From Palauibacter sp022826685 (GTDB lineage Bacteria; Gemmatimonadota; Gemmatimonadetes; Palauibacterales; Palauibacteraceae), in assembly GCF_965221685.1 (NCBI RefSeq), contig NZ_OZ244907.1: a stretch of 64,000 nucleotides of DNA; one strand, written 5' to 3'. The notes below the pieces were generated by a model. The model did no database searches. It was not told where the DNA came from and saw only the letters and a list, made by a program, of their open reading frames with translations. This document shows, piece by piece, positions 18,957-28,365 of the stretch (the first letter of the stretch is position 1; each line of letters starts with the position of its first letter). Made by a program: the position numbers and the translations under genes.

Positions 18957-19958
18957 TCAGTCCTCGGCGAGGTAGCGCCCGGCCATCTCCACGAGTTCGG
19001 GGGCGCCGAGGAAGGTCGGCACGCGGTGGTGCAGCCCCTCGGGCTCGATGTCGAGGATGCGGCGCCGGCCATCGGTGGCGCGGCCGCCCGCCTGCTCGCA
19101 GATCATCGCCATGGGGGCGACCTCGTACAGCAGGCGCAGCTTCCCCTCGGGCTTCGCGACGGTCCCCGGGTACATGAAGATCCCCCCGCGCAGGAGCGTG
19201 CGGTGGAAGTCCGCGACCATGGATCCGACGTAGCGCGCGGAGAACGACGGCGCGTCGGGGGGAGGCTGCCGGAACCGCTCCACGAGCCGCTGCTGGCCCG
19301 GCGTCCACTTGTCGAAGTAGGCCTCGTTGATGCTGTAGATGTTCTTGCCTGGCGAGGGAATGCGCAGGTTCCGGTACGAGAGGAGGAACTCGCCGATCCC
19401 CGGGTCGAGCGTGAAGCCGTGGACGCCCGCCCCGGTCGTGAAGACGAGCATCGTGGAAGAGCCGTACAGGACGTATCCCGCCGCGACCTGTTCGGATCCC
19501 GGCTGAAGCAGGTCGCGCTTCCGCACCTTCCGTCCCTCGCTCCGCTTGCGGTAGACGGAGAAGATCGTCCCCACGGAGATATTCACATCGATGTTCGAAC
19601 TCCCGTCGAGCGGGTCGAAGGCGATGATGTACGGTCCGGCGTCGCGGGTCTCGGGAACGTGAACGAACCCCTCCTCTTCCTCCGACACCATGCCGCTGAG
19701 GCTGCCGCAGCGCCTGAGCAGGTTCAGGAGGACGTCGTTCGCGTAATCGTCCAGCTTCTGCACTTCCTCGCCGTGCACGTTGGTGCTCCCGATCACGCCG
19801 AGGATGTCGATGAGGCCCGCGCGATTCACGGCCGCGGAGATGACCTTCGCGGCGAGGCTGATCTGGAGCAGGATGTCGGTGAGCGCGCCCGTGGCCTGAG
19901 GGTATTCGCGCTCCTGCTCGGCGATGAAATGCTCGACGGTGAGGATGGATCCGGTCAA
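18957..19958 (-). CDS. fbp: Fructose-1,6-bisphosphatase, class I
   Basis: Hydrolyses fructose-1,6-bisphosphate in gluconeogenesis. The 333-residue protein begins with TTG at 19958, supported by a GGAG box 7 nt upstream. The class I metal-binding signature AFDPLDGSSNIDVN is intact, as are GEEVQKLDDYAN and the C-terminal LYEVAPMAMICEQAGGRA. Length is normal. comEC ends 61 nt upstream on the same strand, and the gene is convergent with the TonB receptor across a terminator. Confidence 0.95.
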   Translation of the reverse strand: MTGSILTVEHFIAEQEREYPQATGALTDILLQISLAAKVISAAVNRAGLIDILGVIGSTNVHGEEVQKLDDYANDVLLNLLRRCGSLSGMVSEEEEGFVHVPETRDAGPYIIAFDPLDGSSNIDVNISVGTIFSVYRKRSEGRKVRKRDLLQPGSEQVAAGYVLYGSSTMLVFTTGAGVHGFTLDPGIGEFLLSYRNLRIPSPGKNIYSINEAYFDKWTPGQQRLVERFRQPPPDAPSFSARYVGSMVADFHRTLLRGGIFMYPGTVAKPEGKLRLLYEVAPMAMICEQAGGRATDGRRRILDIEPEGLHHRVPTFLGAPELVEMAGRYLAED

Positions 19959-20019
19959 AAGGCAGCTCCGCGGAACTCGGGGGGTGGGCTGAGACGTTAC
20001 GGAGGGGCGGTTTTTCGCG

Positions 20020-22395
20020 TCAAGGCGCGTCCGCGATCCTCCATCCGCGCGCGTCGATCTCGACGCACAGGGGGCCGTCGAGATCCGTCCGCCACACCTG
20101 CGGCACCCGGGCGGAGTCGAGTCGCGCCAGCGTCACGGCGTGCGGGTGCCCGTACCGGTTCCCGCTCCCCGACGAGATCACGGCGATCTCCGGTTGCGTC
20201 GCCTCCAGCCATGCGAGGGAAGTGGAGGTCCGGCTGCCGTGGTGCCCGAGCTTGAGGAGATCCGCCTCCGGGCGGAGCGGTGCGAGGTGCTCCAGGATCT
20301 CGCGTTCCACCTCGACGCCGGCGTCTCCGGTGTTCACGTAGCGGAAATCGCCGACCGTGAGACGGAAGGAGAGGGAGCCCTCGTTCGCATCGGAGCCGGC
20401 CGGACCTTCGGGCCAAAGAAACTCGAGTTCGACGTCGTCGATGCGGAGGCGGTCTCCGGCGCGGGGCGCGTGCCAAGAGGCGCCCTCCATCTGAAGCTGT
20501 TCGAGGAAGGCGAGGTATAAGGTGCTGGGCTCCGGGACGCCGGGATCGAGCACGCGGCGGACCCGGAGGGCTTCGAACACCGCCCCGGCGCCGCCGTAGT
20601 GGTCGAGATGGGGATGGGAGATGGCGAGGAGCTCCACGGTCCGGGCGCCCTTGCCGCGCAGGAAGGGCACGACGACGCGGCTTCCCGCGTCGGCGATCAG
20701 CGGCGGGCCGGATGCCGTGCCGGCCGTTCGGAAGGCCGCGCCCGGACCCGCGTCGAAGACGAGCCATCGGCCGGCGCCGGTTCGCACGACTGCGGCGTCG
20801 CCCTGCCCCACGGCGAGGGTGCAGACGAGCGCCGTGCCCCGGTCGAGGCCGGCCCGGAGCGGGGGCCATGCGACCGTGAGCGCGAGCACGGCGCCGACCG
20901 AGACGACGCCGAGTCCGCGCCGGGCGCGCGTCCGGTCGAGCACGAGGGCCACGAGCGCGGCCGCGACCCCCCATGCGCGGGGGCCGAGTCCGGGACCCGC
21001 CCAGCTCAGCGGGAGCCCCGCGAAGAAGTCCGCGATCGCCGCGAGGACTGCGAGCGCGACGTCCGCGGCGCCGGCGAACAGGGTCCAGAGACCCCACGGC
21101 AGGATCAGCGTGAGCGCGAGCGCGGGAAGCGCGAGACTCACGACCCCGCCCGCCACCACGCTGGCCGGGATCGATGCGATGACGATGCGGTCGAAGTGAA
21201 GGGCCGCGATCGGCGCCGTGACGAGGAACGCGCCGCAACTGACAGCAAGCGCTCGCGCGATCCCGCGCACGTGTCGGAAGGAGAGCCAGGACGGAAACGG
21301 TGCGCGGCCTCCGAGCACGACGCCGGTGAACCCGGCGAAGGAAAGCTGGAACCCCGGATCCGTCACGATGAGCGGATCGGCCAGAATGGCGAGCGTCGCC
21401 GCGAGCGCCGCAAGATCGCTCAGGCGGGCGGGGCGGGCCCGGCGGAAAGCGAGCGCCCAGCCCCAGAACATCAGCGCGGCTCGCACCGCCGAGGGGGGCG
21501 CGCCGATGAGGCACACGTACGCGCTCGTGCAGCCGGCGGCGTAGAGCAGCCGGCGCGGACCGGGCACGCGAAGGCCGATGAGCCAGGAAAGCGAAGCGCC
21601 GATCAGACCGACGTGAAGCCCGGAAATCGCGAGCAGGTGAGTGATCCCGGCCCCGACGAACGCCTCTCTGGTCGCGGGGTCGAGCGTGCTGCGGTCGGCG
21701 AGCAGAAGCGCCTTGCCGATCGCCCGGTGCTCGGGGGCGAGCCGGGCGTCGAGCCGGGCGAGCAGCCCGGCGCGCCATTCGATGATCCAGCGGCCGGGGC
21801 CGCGCGGGCCGACGGCGTTCGCCGGGACATCCAGTGGCTCCAGCGTCGCGCCGCCGATCCAGCCCAGTGTCCCGGGCGGACGGGGCAGCCGTGCTCGCCC
21901 CGCTTCGGGGTTCGTCCCGCCCGCCGTGCGCCATGTGCCCCGGGCGAGCACCGCCGCGCCCGCCTCCTGCCCCGCTCCGGGCCGCACAAAGCCGCGCACC
22001 GCGCCAAGGCGGCAGATCCGCCCCCCCGAGACGATGTGAACGTCGCGGATCGACACCCGGACCAGGCCGGCCTCCCGGCCCGCCCGCCGCTCCGGCACCC
22101 CGTCCGCGAGCGTGCCGACCGCCACAGCCGGCGCGCCCGCCTCCAGCGTGGCGACGCAGGCCCGCAGCGCCGCCGTGCCGCTCGGCAGACCCGCGAGCAA
22201 CCCGGCGAGGGCGGCGAGCACGACGGAGAGTCCCACCGTGGCGCGAGGCGGGACGCCGCCGGGTCGGCCGGGGCGGGCCCGGCCGGCAGCCCGCACCGCG
22301 GCCCGGCCGACGATGACGCAGAAGAGGCCCGCCGCGACGGCCGCGGGAGCCTGGAGCGCAACGGCGTCGACAGGGGCGAGCGCGAGCCCGGCCAC
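20020..22395 (-). CDS. comEC: ComEC/Rec2-family DNA uptake channel
   Basis: Inner-membrane channel for single-stranded DNA in natural transformation. 791 residues from the GTG at 22395. Layout: several N-terminal membrane helices with an OB-like insert, the competence domain with HLLAISGLHVGLIGA, more helices, then a C-terminal metallo-beta-lactamase domain with SHPHLDHYGG and LGHHGSRTSTS. This three-part order is typical of full-length ComEC. The start is uncertain: no SD precedes the GTG, while a GGAGG lies about 70 nt upstream without an ordinary start codon behind it. Confidence 0.9.
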   Translation of the reverse strand: MAGLALAPVDAVALQAPAAVAAGLFCVIVGRAAVRAAGRARPGRPGGVPPRATVGLSVVLAALAGLLAGLPSGTAALRACVATLEAGAPAVAVGTLADGVPERRAGREAGLVRVSIRDVHIVSGGRICRLGAVRGFVRPGAGQEAGAAVLARGTWRTAGGTNPEAGRARLPRPPGTLGWIGGATLEPLDVPANAVGPRGPGRWIIEWRAGLLARLDARLAPEHRAIGKALLLADRSTLDPATREAFVGAGITHLLAISGLHVGLIGASLSWLIGLRVPGPRRLLYAAGCTSAYVCLIGAPPSAVRAALMFWGWALAFRRARPARLSDLAALAATLAILADPLIVTDPGFQLSFAGFTGVVLGGRAPFPSWLSFRHVRGIARALAVSCGAFLVTAPIAALHFDRIVIASIPASVVAGGVVSLALPALALTLILPWGLWTLFAGAADVALAVLAAIADFFAGLPLSWAGPGLGPRAWGVAAALVALVLDRTRARRGLGVVSVGAVLALTVAWPPLRAGLDRGTALVCTLAVGQGDAAVVRTGAGRWLVFDAGPGAAFRTAGTASGPPLIADAGSRVVVPFLRGKGARTVELLAISHPHLDHYGGAGAVFEALRVRRVLDPGVPEPSTLYLAFLEQLQMEGASWHAPRAGDRLRIDDVELEFLWPEGPAGSDANEGSLSFRLTVGDFRYVNTGDAGVEVEREILEHLAPLRPEADLLKLGHHGSRTSTSLAWLEATQPEIAVISSGSGNRYGHPHAVTLARLDSARVPQVWRTDLDGPLCVEIDARGWRIADAP

Positions 22396-22509
22396 GTCCC
22401 CGGCGGCAAGCGCCAGGGCCGTCAGAAGCAGGGGCGAGAGGGAGCGGGACGTCGATCAGCCTCCGGGCGCAGGGTACACCCCACGCTCGGGGACGTCGTC
22501 AACCGTCCG

Positions 22510-22875
22510 TCAAAGGAGGGGACTCGGCTCCGATCGCTCCGGTGTGCTCGAGGATCCGGGCGGGGTCGGCGGCTCCGGCACGGCCGGCGACTCCGTCAAG
22601 GCCGGCGACTCCGTCAAGGCGGGCGGTTCATGCGCGAGGCGCGCCGACGCCGCCCGGTGCGCCAGGCGCCGGGCCCGGCGCTCGGCCCGCCACGCGAGCA
22701 GGCCCGAAAGGCCCATCCCCCCGAGGATGCAGGCGAAGACGACGAGCGAGAGCGGCGCGCGGATGCGGAGGAAGGGCAGCACGACGTTCACGAGTTCGTT
22801 CCCGTTCCGCACCGAAAACCAGAACGCCGCGAGGATGACGACGACGAAGGCGAGGAGTCGCGTCACGAAACGCAT
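22510..22875 (-). CDS. LapA-type (DUF1049) small inner-membrane protein
   Basis: 121 residues with two membrane helices (about 5-25 and 41-63) and a basic cytoplasmic tail, the pattern of LapA/DUF1049 proteins, which in other bacteria are tied to lipopolysaccharide assembly control. The tail ends in a Pro/Ser/Glu-rich stretch containing a repeated ALTESP unit, encoded by an 18-nt tandem duplication at 22583-22618. The start overlaps the miaB stop by one base. Assignment rests on size and topology. Confidence 0.72.
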   Translation of the reverse strand: MRFVTRLLAFVVVILAAFWFSVRNGNELVNVVLPFLRIRAPLSLVVFACILGGMGLSGLLAWRAERRARRLAHRAASARLAHEPPALTESPALTESPAVPEPPTPPGSSSTPERSEPSPLL

Positions 22876-24254
22876 CAGCAGGGCCGTCCCATGAAGGTCG
22901 CGCCCGTCGTTCCCGTGAGCCGCACCTGCGCGTACGTGCCGATCCGGCAGGGGTCTCCGGGGAAAGCGACGACCTTGTTCTGCTCCGTCCTGCCGAGCAC
23001 ATCGCCCGCCGAGCGCGCGGAGCGCTCGATCAGAACCTCGCGCCGCGAACCCACCTCGGACTCGTTGATCTCGCGCTGGATCGCGCGGTGCTCGCCGATC
23101 AGGCGCTCCAGCCGCTCCGAACCCACGTCGTCCGGCACGAAATCCCCGGCCGGGAAGCGCGTCGCCGGCGTCCCTTCGCGCAGCGAGTACTTGTACAGAT
23201 AGGCATCGTCGAACCGCACGTCCCGCATCAGCGCCAGCGTGGCCTCGAAGTCCGCCTCCATCTCCCCCGGGAAACCGACGATCACGTCCGTGGAGAGCGC
23301 AATTCCGGGAACCTCGCGGCGCGCGGCCTCGACCTTCTCCAGAAATCCTTTGCTCGTGTAGCGCCGGACCATGCGCTTGAGGATGCGATCGGAGCCCGAT
23401 TGCACCGGCAGGTGGAGCTGGCGGCAGACCGTCGGCTCCCCCGCCATCACCCCGAGCAGTTCCGGCGTCACATCGTTGGGATGGGGCGAGGTGAAACGCA
23501 CGCGGCGGATGCCGTCCACGCGGCTCACGGCCCGCAGCAGCGTCGCGAAGTTCCAGTCTCCGGATTCGTACGAGTTCACGGTCTGACCGAGGAGCACGAC
23601 TTCGGTGAACCCCTCCTCCACGGCGCGTCGGGTCTCGGCGAGGACCGCCTCGGGCGTCCGGTTCTTCTCGGGTCCCCTCACGTAGGGAACGATGCAGAAG
23701 GTGCAGCGGTGATCGCAGCCGCGCTGGACCGTGATCCAGGCGCTCACGCCTTCACGCCTCACGCTGTCCACGCCCTCGTAGTTCTCTTCCGCGTCGAGTC
23801 CGAGCAGCGTCTGCCCGCGCTCGATCGCGTTCGCCCGGATCGAACCGATGAGTTCCGGGAGGGCGCGGTACGCATCCGGCCCGGCCACGAGGTCCACGCC
23901 CGCCGCTTCCTCGATGAGCCGCGGGCCCAACCGCTGCGCCATGCACCCCGTCACCCCCAGCACGAGGCCGGCACGCCGCTTACGGTGGCGTTGCAGTTCG
24001 CCGATCCGGCCGCGGACGCGCTGTTCCGCGTGCTCGCGAATCGCGCACGTGTTCACGAGGATGACGTCGGCGCGCTCGGGCGCGTCCACGCTCACGAAGC
24101 CTTCGTCGACGAGCAGCCCCTCCATCAACTCGGTGTCGTTGATGTTCATCTGACACCCGTAGGTCTCGATGTAGACCCGTCCTCCGAGCGGGCGGGGTTC
24201 GCGGGGACGATCCGCGCCGGGCGTCTTCAGCGTGACGAGCTCCGTCCTCTCCAT
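22875..24254 (-). CDS. miaB: tRNA-2-methylthio-N6-dimethylallyladenosine synthase MiaB
   Basis: Radical-SAM methylthiotransferase acting on A37 of tRNAs. The ATG at 24254, with GAGG 5 nt upstream, gives 459 residues; the frame is open farther upstream but that part lies inside the next gene. Domains: UPF0004 with YIETYGCQMNINDTE, radical SAM with the cluster motif CDHRCTFC, and a C-terminal TRAM domain ending ATFMGRPC. Five further segments match MiaB rather than RimO, including TEVVLLGQTVNSY and LHLPVQSGSD. Confidence 0.95.
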   Translation of the reverse strand: MERTELVTLKTPGADRPREPRPLGGRVYIETYGCQMNINDTELMEGLLVDEGFVSVDAPERADVILVNTCAIREHAEQRVRGRIGELQRHRKRRAGLVLGVTGCMAQRLGPRLIEEAAGVDLVAGPDAYRALPELIGSIRANAIERGQTLLGLDAEENYEGVDSVRREGVSAWITVQRGCDHRCTFCIVPYVRGPEKNRTPEAVLAETRRAVEEGFTEVVLLGQTVNSYESGDWNFATLLRAVSRVDGIRRVRFTSPHPNDVTPELLGVMAGEPTVCRQLHLPVQSGSDRILKRMVRRYTSKGFLEKVEAARREVPGIALSTDVIVGFPGEMEADFEATLALMRDVRFDDAYLYKYSLREGTPATRFPAGDFVPDDVGSERLERLIGEHRAIQREINESEVGSRREVLIERSARSAGDVLGRTEQNKVVAFPGDPCRIGTYAQVRLTGTTGATFMGRPC

Positions 24255-24261
24255 CGGCGCC

Positions 24262-25458
24262 TCAGCGCTGCCGGAGGGAGAAGGAGAGCGTGACGCGCCG
24301 GAAGCTCTCCGCGAAGCCGGCCGTCGCGACGTCGCCGCGCGATCCGCTCTCGAACGCGAGATCGAATACGGCGAGTCCCTCCTGGAACTCCCAGCCGAAG
24401 CCGCCCGTGAAGGCGGACTCTTCGAGCGCTTCCGAACCGCGGCTGAAGGGGAGCCCCGTCCTCCGCCAGCCGACCCGAAGCGGCAACCTCCCGCCGAGCA
24501 GGGAGAGCGCGCCGTATTCGAGCCCTCCCCCCAGCCAGACGATGTCGTGGGACTGGAAAGCGGAGCCGGCCGCCGCATCGCGCGACCCCACGGCCGACCA
24601 CCCGGCCCGGCCGCCCCCGGCGGTGAGGAGGAGCTGGTCCGTCACGCGCACGCTGCCGCCGAGTTCGATCGAGGTCGGCAGGTCGAACTCCGCCTCGGGT
24701 TCCTCCGCCGCCTCGGGGGTCGCGTACAGCGTCCCTCCCGTCCCGAGCGAAACGCCCGCCACGATGCGGTCGCCCAGCCGAATCGATCCACCCCCCCTGA
24801 AGCGCCAGGCGCGCCACGACAGCTCCCTCGCCCCCACGATGCCGCCGAGCGCGGGAGCCCCTCCGATCGGATCATCGAACTGGCGGAAGAACGACTGCCT
24901 CAGCGAGCCGGTCAGCCGCTGCGCCGAGATCCCGATGCCCAGCGGACCGATGCGGCGCGCGAGCGACGCATCGATCGTGCTGATCCCGCCGTTGTGCTCC
25001 CGCGTCTCCTCGTAGGGCACCGCACCGTCGTTGAGCCGCAGCGTGTCCTGCAGGATGTTGGACCAGTCCTGGTCGAATTCGCCGCCGAACGCCAGGCTGA
25101 AGGCCCAGTTGTTGGAGGGGACGAGCGCGCGGATCGTCGTGAAACGCCCCCGCCCCGTGTTGAGCGAGGCGCCCTCGCCTTCCAGAGTGACGCCCTCGCT
25201 GGCCAGCGAGACGGAGAAGCCGGGTTCCGTGTGCAGGAGAAGGTCGGCCGGGTTCGAGAGGCTGTACGATCCGCCGAGCAGGCCGGAACCCGATCCGCCG
25301 AGCGCCGCCGACCGGCCATCCACGGGTGCGACGGGATAGCCGAGGCCGACGGCCGTGATCGGCGTCTGCGCGAAGGCGGCACCGGGCGAGGCCGCCAGCG
25401 CGGCGACGACGAAGCCGGCCCGAACCCAGCCCCGGGACCCTCGGATGGCTCGCATCAC
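24262..25458 (-). CDS. PorV-like outer-membrane beta-barrel protein
   Basis: 398 residues with a signal peptide (about 1-31, ending AAFAQ) and then alternating Gly/aromatic beta-strand sequence. The start of the mature part, with SAALGGSGSGLLGGSYSLSNPADL, resembles PorV/UPF0164 proteins, where an ALGG(A/S) segment is followed by an SNPA motif. The GTG start at 25458 overlaps the stop of the preceding lipoprotein gene (GTGA), and an ATG follows immediately. It may work with that lipoprotein at the cell surface. The exact role is unknown. Confidence 0.68.
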   Translation of the reverse strand: MMRAIRGSRGWVRAGFVVAALAASPGAAFAQTPITAVGLGYPVAPVDGRSAALGGSGSGLLGGSYSLSNPADLLLHTEPGFSVSLASEGVTLEGEGASLNTGRGRFTTIRALVPSNNWAFSLAFGGEFDQDWSNILQDTLRLNDGAVPYEETREHNGGISTIDASLARRIGPLGIGISAQRLTGSLRQSFFRQFDDPIGGAPALGGIVGARELSWRAWRFRGGGSIRLGDRIVAGVSLGTGGTLYATPEAAEEPEAEFDLPTSIELGGSVRVTDQLLLTAGGGRAGWSAVGSRDAAAGSAFQSHDIVWLGGGLEYGALSLLGGRLPLRVGWRRTGLPFSRGSEALEESAFTGGFGWEFQEGLAVFDLAFESGSRGDVATAGFAESFRRVTLSFSLRQR

Positions 25459-26687
25459 GGCACCGTGAAGTCGGGCGCCGAACTGAACACGACGCGGAGC
25501 TGCGGCTGGAACTCCGGCGGCGATTCGGCGGAGCCGAACTCCCAGTAGCCCAGCGCCTGCGCGTCCGGATCCGCCCGGAAGCCGATCCGGATGCGCGTCA
25601 GCGAATCCTGGACGGCCCGCGCCATCAGAAGCGTGATGTCGAGGCGAACCGGCTCGCCCTCGCGGAGTCTGTCGGGATCGAGCGTCGTCGTGAGCAGATC
25701 CCCGCTCCCGATCGGAGTCTTTTCGCCGACCTCGAACGGGTCGCCGAGCAGACTCACCTTTCGGGCCTCGATCCTGCGCTCCGCCGCATACAACTCGGGC
25801 GCGGCCAGCGGATGCAGGATGACTTCAGACTGGCTCACCGTAGACCCCTCGAGCCCCGCGTCCCCGAGGATGCCGGGCGGCACGAACTCGAAGTAGATGC
25901 GGGAGGCGGGGAGGCCGCCGACGCGAAGCGCCGTACCGGTGGGAGGCTGTGGCGGATCCAGGATGAACGCGCGTTCGTCCCAGCCCTGGGACTGTGGCAC
26001 CGGGAGATTCCGGCCGACGAGGGTCGGATCGTACCGGAGCACCATCTGCGTCACGCGAAGTTTCGTTTCGGGGCCGTCGAGCACGATGGCGAAGCCATTG
26101 CCCCCGTCCGTCTCCCGCCACGCCTTCATCAGCGAGTCCTCCGCAACGGCCGGCGTCATGAGGAGCGTATCCGAGACCGCCTCCAGCACCGCCGACGCGA
26201 TCTCCACGCCGAGGCTGCCCCCGGGCGCTCGCCACGGAACCCCGGGGGCCGCCTCCTGCCACGTCGCGCCATGGGGCTCGAAGCGCTCCCCCAGTTCGAC
26301 GAGCTTCACGGTGACGGGAAACTCCGTGAACTCGGAGCGGATGGTGTCGAAGCGGAGCGCGAACTCCACCTCCTCGAACTTCGCGGCCGGCAACGTGTCG
26401 ACGAACGTCCGGATCGTGTCGGGGACGTTGAAGCGCACGAGCCCGCGACTCGACACGTCCGTCGCGGACGAGAGGTACACGAACGGCGCGGTGGAGGGGC
26501 GGGCGAAGCCGGTCAGCGTCGTGTCCCGCCAGGACGACAGTTCGGCAACGGAGACGGTGACGTCCCGCGTCTCCACGCCGGCGCCGGGCACCTGCTCGGA
26601 CCCCAGGGAAAGCGGGTCCTCCGCGCATGCGCCCAGCATGACGAGAACGACCACCGTGCCGAGCGCCGCAAGCCCCCGTCCGTTCAC
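25455..26687 (-). CDS. Lipoprotein with DNRLRE-like beta-sandwich region
   Basis: I place the start at GTG 26687, which overlaps the cdd stop (GTGA) and has GGAG 8 nt upstream, giving 410 residues. The signal peptide ends in the lipobox MLGAC at about residue 18. The N-terminal half, with LVRFNVPDTI, a strand pattern and then TWQEAAPGVPW, resembles DNRLRE/CBM96-type domains. The remainder is beta-rich and unassigned. It is coupled to cdd upstream and to the PorV-like gene downstream, so it may be a surface lipoprotein handled with that barrel. Confidence 0.62.
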   Translation of the reverse strand: MNGRGLAALGTVVVLVMLGACAEDPLSLGSEQVPGAGVETRDVTVSVAELSSWRDTTLTGFARPSTAPFVYLSSATDVSSRGLVRFNVPDTIRTFVDTLPAAKFEEVEFALRFDTIRSEFTEFPVTVKLVELGERFEPHGATWQEAAPGVPWRAPGGSLGVEIASAVLEAVSDTLLMTPAVAEDSLMKAWRETDGGNGFAIVLDGPETKLRVTQMVLRYDPTLVGRNLPVPQSQGWDERAFILDPPQPPTGTALRVGGLPASRIYFEFVPPGILGDAGLEGSTVSQSEVILHPLAAPELYAAERRIEARKVSLLGDPFEVGEKTPIGSGDLLTTTLDPDRLREGEPVRLDITLLMARAVQDSLTRIRIGFRADPDAQALGYWEFGSAESPPEFQPQLRVVFSSAPDFTVP

Positions 26688-27130
26688 GGGCCCGTCTCCG
26701 CCGGCGCGGCCATCCGCTCCAGCGAGAAGTTCGCCGGCAGCAGGTCCCGCAGCGGCCACACGACGGACTCCCCGTTCGTCCCGATACTCATGACCTCAAG
26801 TTTCCGGCCGAACTCGGCGAGCGCCTGGCGACACATGCCGCACGGCGGGGCCGGGAGGGCGCCGCTCGTCACGATGGCGATGCGCGAGAAGGCACGGGCT
26901 CCCGAAACCACCGCGTTCCCGAGCGCGACCCGCTCCGCGCACGTCCCCACCGGATACGAGGCGTTCTCCACATTGCACCCGGTGAAGACCCGGCCGTCAT
27001 CCGCCTCGAGCGCCGCGCCCACGAGGAATCCGGAATACGGGGCGTACGCGCGTTCCCGGGCGACCCTCGCCCGGGCGGCGAGATCATCCCACGAGAGCGG
27101 CGCTCCGGCTGTCACTCGAGTCTCGGTCAT
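26684..27130 (-). CDS. cdd: Cytidine deaminase
   Basis: Deaminates cytidine and deoxycytidine in pyrimidine salvage. The 148 residues include YAPYSGFLVGAAL, the substrate-binding GCNVENASYPVGTCAE with the first zinc cysteine and the catalytic Glu, and PCGMCRQ with the other two zinc cysteines. Length is that of the homotetrameric bacterial form. It overlaps the alr stop by 4 nt and the lipoprotein gene start by 4 nt, so all three are co-translated. Confidence 0.95.
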   Translation of the reverse strand: MTETRVTAGAPLSWDDLAARARVARERAYAPYSGFLVGAALEADDGRVFTGCNVENASYPVGTCAERVALGNAVVSGARAFSRIAIVTSGALPAPPCGMCRQALAEFGRKLEVMSIGTNGESVVWPLRDLLPANFSLERMAAPAETGP

Positions 27131-28365
27131 CGGCTCCCATCCGCGGCATCGGCCGGCCGGCCCACGTAGTGTCGGGGCAGGCGGCGTCCGATCGCCGTCA
27201 GCACTTCGTATTCGATCGTTCCGGCGGTCTCCGCAAAATCCGCCAGCCCGACCTCTTTCCCTCCGTCACGGCCGAGGAGCGTGGCCACGTCCGCAGCTTC
27301 GACACCCGGCACGCCGGAAACGTCTACCGACGTCACGTCCATGCAGACACCGCCCCGGATCGGTACCTCGACTCCGCGGATGAGCGCCCGCCCCCGGTTC
27401 GACAGACGCCAAGGCAACCCATCCGCGTACCCGATTCCCAGAGTGGCGAGACGTTCGGCACGCTTCGTTGTGTAGGTGGCCCCGTAGCTGACCGTCGAGC
27501 CCGGCGCCAGGTCACGAACTTCCAGCACCCTCGCGCGTACCCGCGCCACACTCTCCGGGTCCGCCGGCGCGTCCCCGACGCCCGCCCCCCGCCGTCCCCC
27601 GTACAGGTAGATCCCCGGTCTGACGAGCCCCAGATGATACTGCGGATCCGCCATCACCGCATCGCTGTTCGCCGCGTGCAGGAAGGGGATCCCGACGCCG
27701 GCCTCCTCCAGGCTCGCCGCGGCCTGCCGCAGGCGGGTCAACTGAAGGGACGTCGCGGCCGGATCCGTCCCGGCGGAATGGAAATGCGTGTAGACGCTCG
27801 CCAGCGTCACCCCGCCTCTCGAGAGGATCGACGCGACCCCGGGCGTCCACCCCACGGCCTCGGCCGCCGGGAGGCCCGCGCGACCCATGCCGGTGTCGAT
27901 CTCGAGGTGGACGGGGATCCGCGTGGACGCCGCCCGCGCGCCGGCCTCGAGCTTCTCGAACGACGCCAGGCTCAGCGCCGCGCTCTCGAGTCGCGCATCG
28001 AGGAGTTGCGAGATCTCGGCGGTGGCCGAGGGGGCGAAGACGATGATGCGGCGTTCGATCCCGCCGCGCCGGAGTTCGGCGCCTTCCGGCGGCGTCGCGA
28101 CCCCGAAGGCGTAGGGCTCCAGCCGGTCCAGGGCGCGGGCGACCTCGATCGCGCCGAGGCCGTACGCGTCCGCCTTGACCATGGGGACGAAGCGGGCGGG
28201 GGCCACGTGCCTCGCCACGCGCCGGGCGTTCCGCGACAGCGCCGCCAGATCGACTTCGAGCCACGCTCGGTACGGGGGGTCTTCGCGGCTGCGGGTCAAG
28301 CTTCGCCGGGGGTTCGGGGAAGGTTCCTGCGGTGTCCTGCCACCGGATGATACCTTCGCCGTCAT
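27127..28365 (-). CDS. alr: Alanine racemase
   Basis: PLP enzyme that makes D-alanine for peptidoglycan. Motifs: the PLP-lysine segment VPMVKADAYGLG near the N-terminus and, in the C-terminal barrel, TVSYGATYTT with the catalytic Tyr. From ATG 28365 it has 412 residues, but that start overlaps the divergent mazG start by 2 nt. A TTG at 28299 would give 390 residues beginning 16 residues before the conserved WLEVDLAALSRN, nearer family length and leaving room for promoters. Neither start has a clear SD. The enzyme call is firm, the start is not. Confidence 0.9.
   Translation of the reverse strand: MTAKVSSGGRTPQEPSPNPRRSLTRSREDPPYRAWLEVDLAALSRNARRVARHVAPARFVPMVKADAYGLGAIEVARALDRLEPYAFGVATPPEGAELRRGGIERRIIVFAPSATAEISQLLDARLESAALSLASFEKLEAGARAASTRIPVHLEIDTGMGRAGLPAAEAVGWTPGVASILSRGGVTLASVYTHFHSAGTDPAATSLQLTRLRQAAASLEEAGVGIPFLHAANSDAVMADPQYHLGLVRPGIYLYGGRRGAGVGDAPADPESVARVRARVLEVRDLAPGSTVSYGATYTTKRAERLATLGIGYADGLPWRLSNRGRALIRGVEVPIRGGVCMDVTSVDVSGVPGVEAADVATLLGRDGGKEVGLADFAETAGTIEYEVLTAIGRRLPRHYVGRPADAADGSR

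Noticed and set aside
22583..22618. 18-nt tandem repeat as a regulatory element
   Set aside because: It lies inside the lapA-like reading frame and simply encodes a doubled ALTESP; simple slippage explains it.
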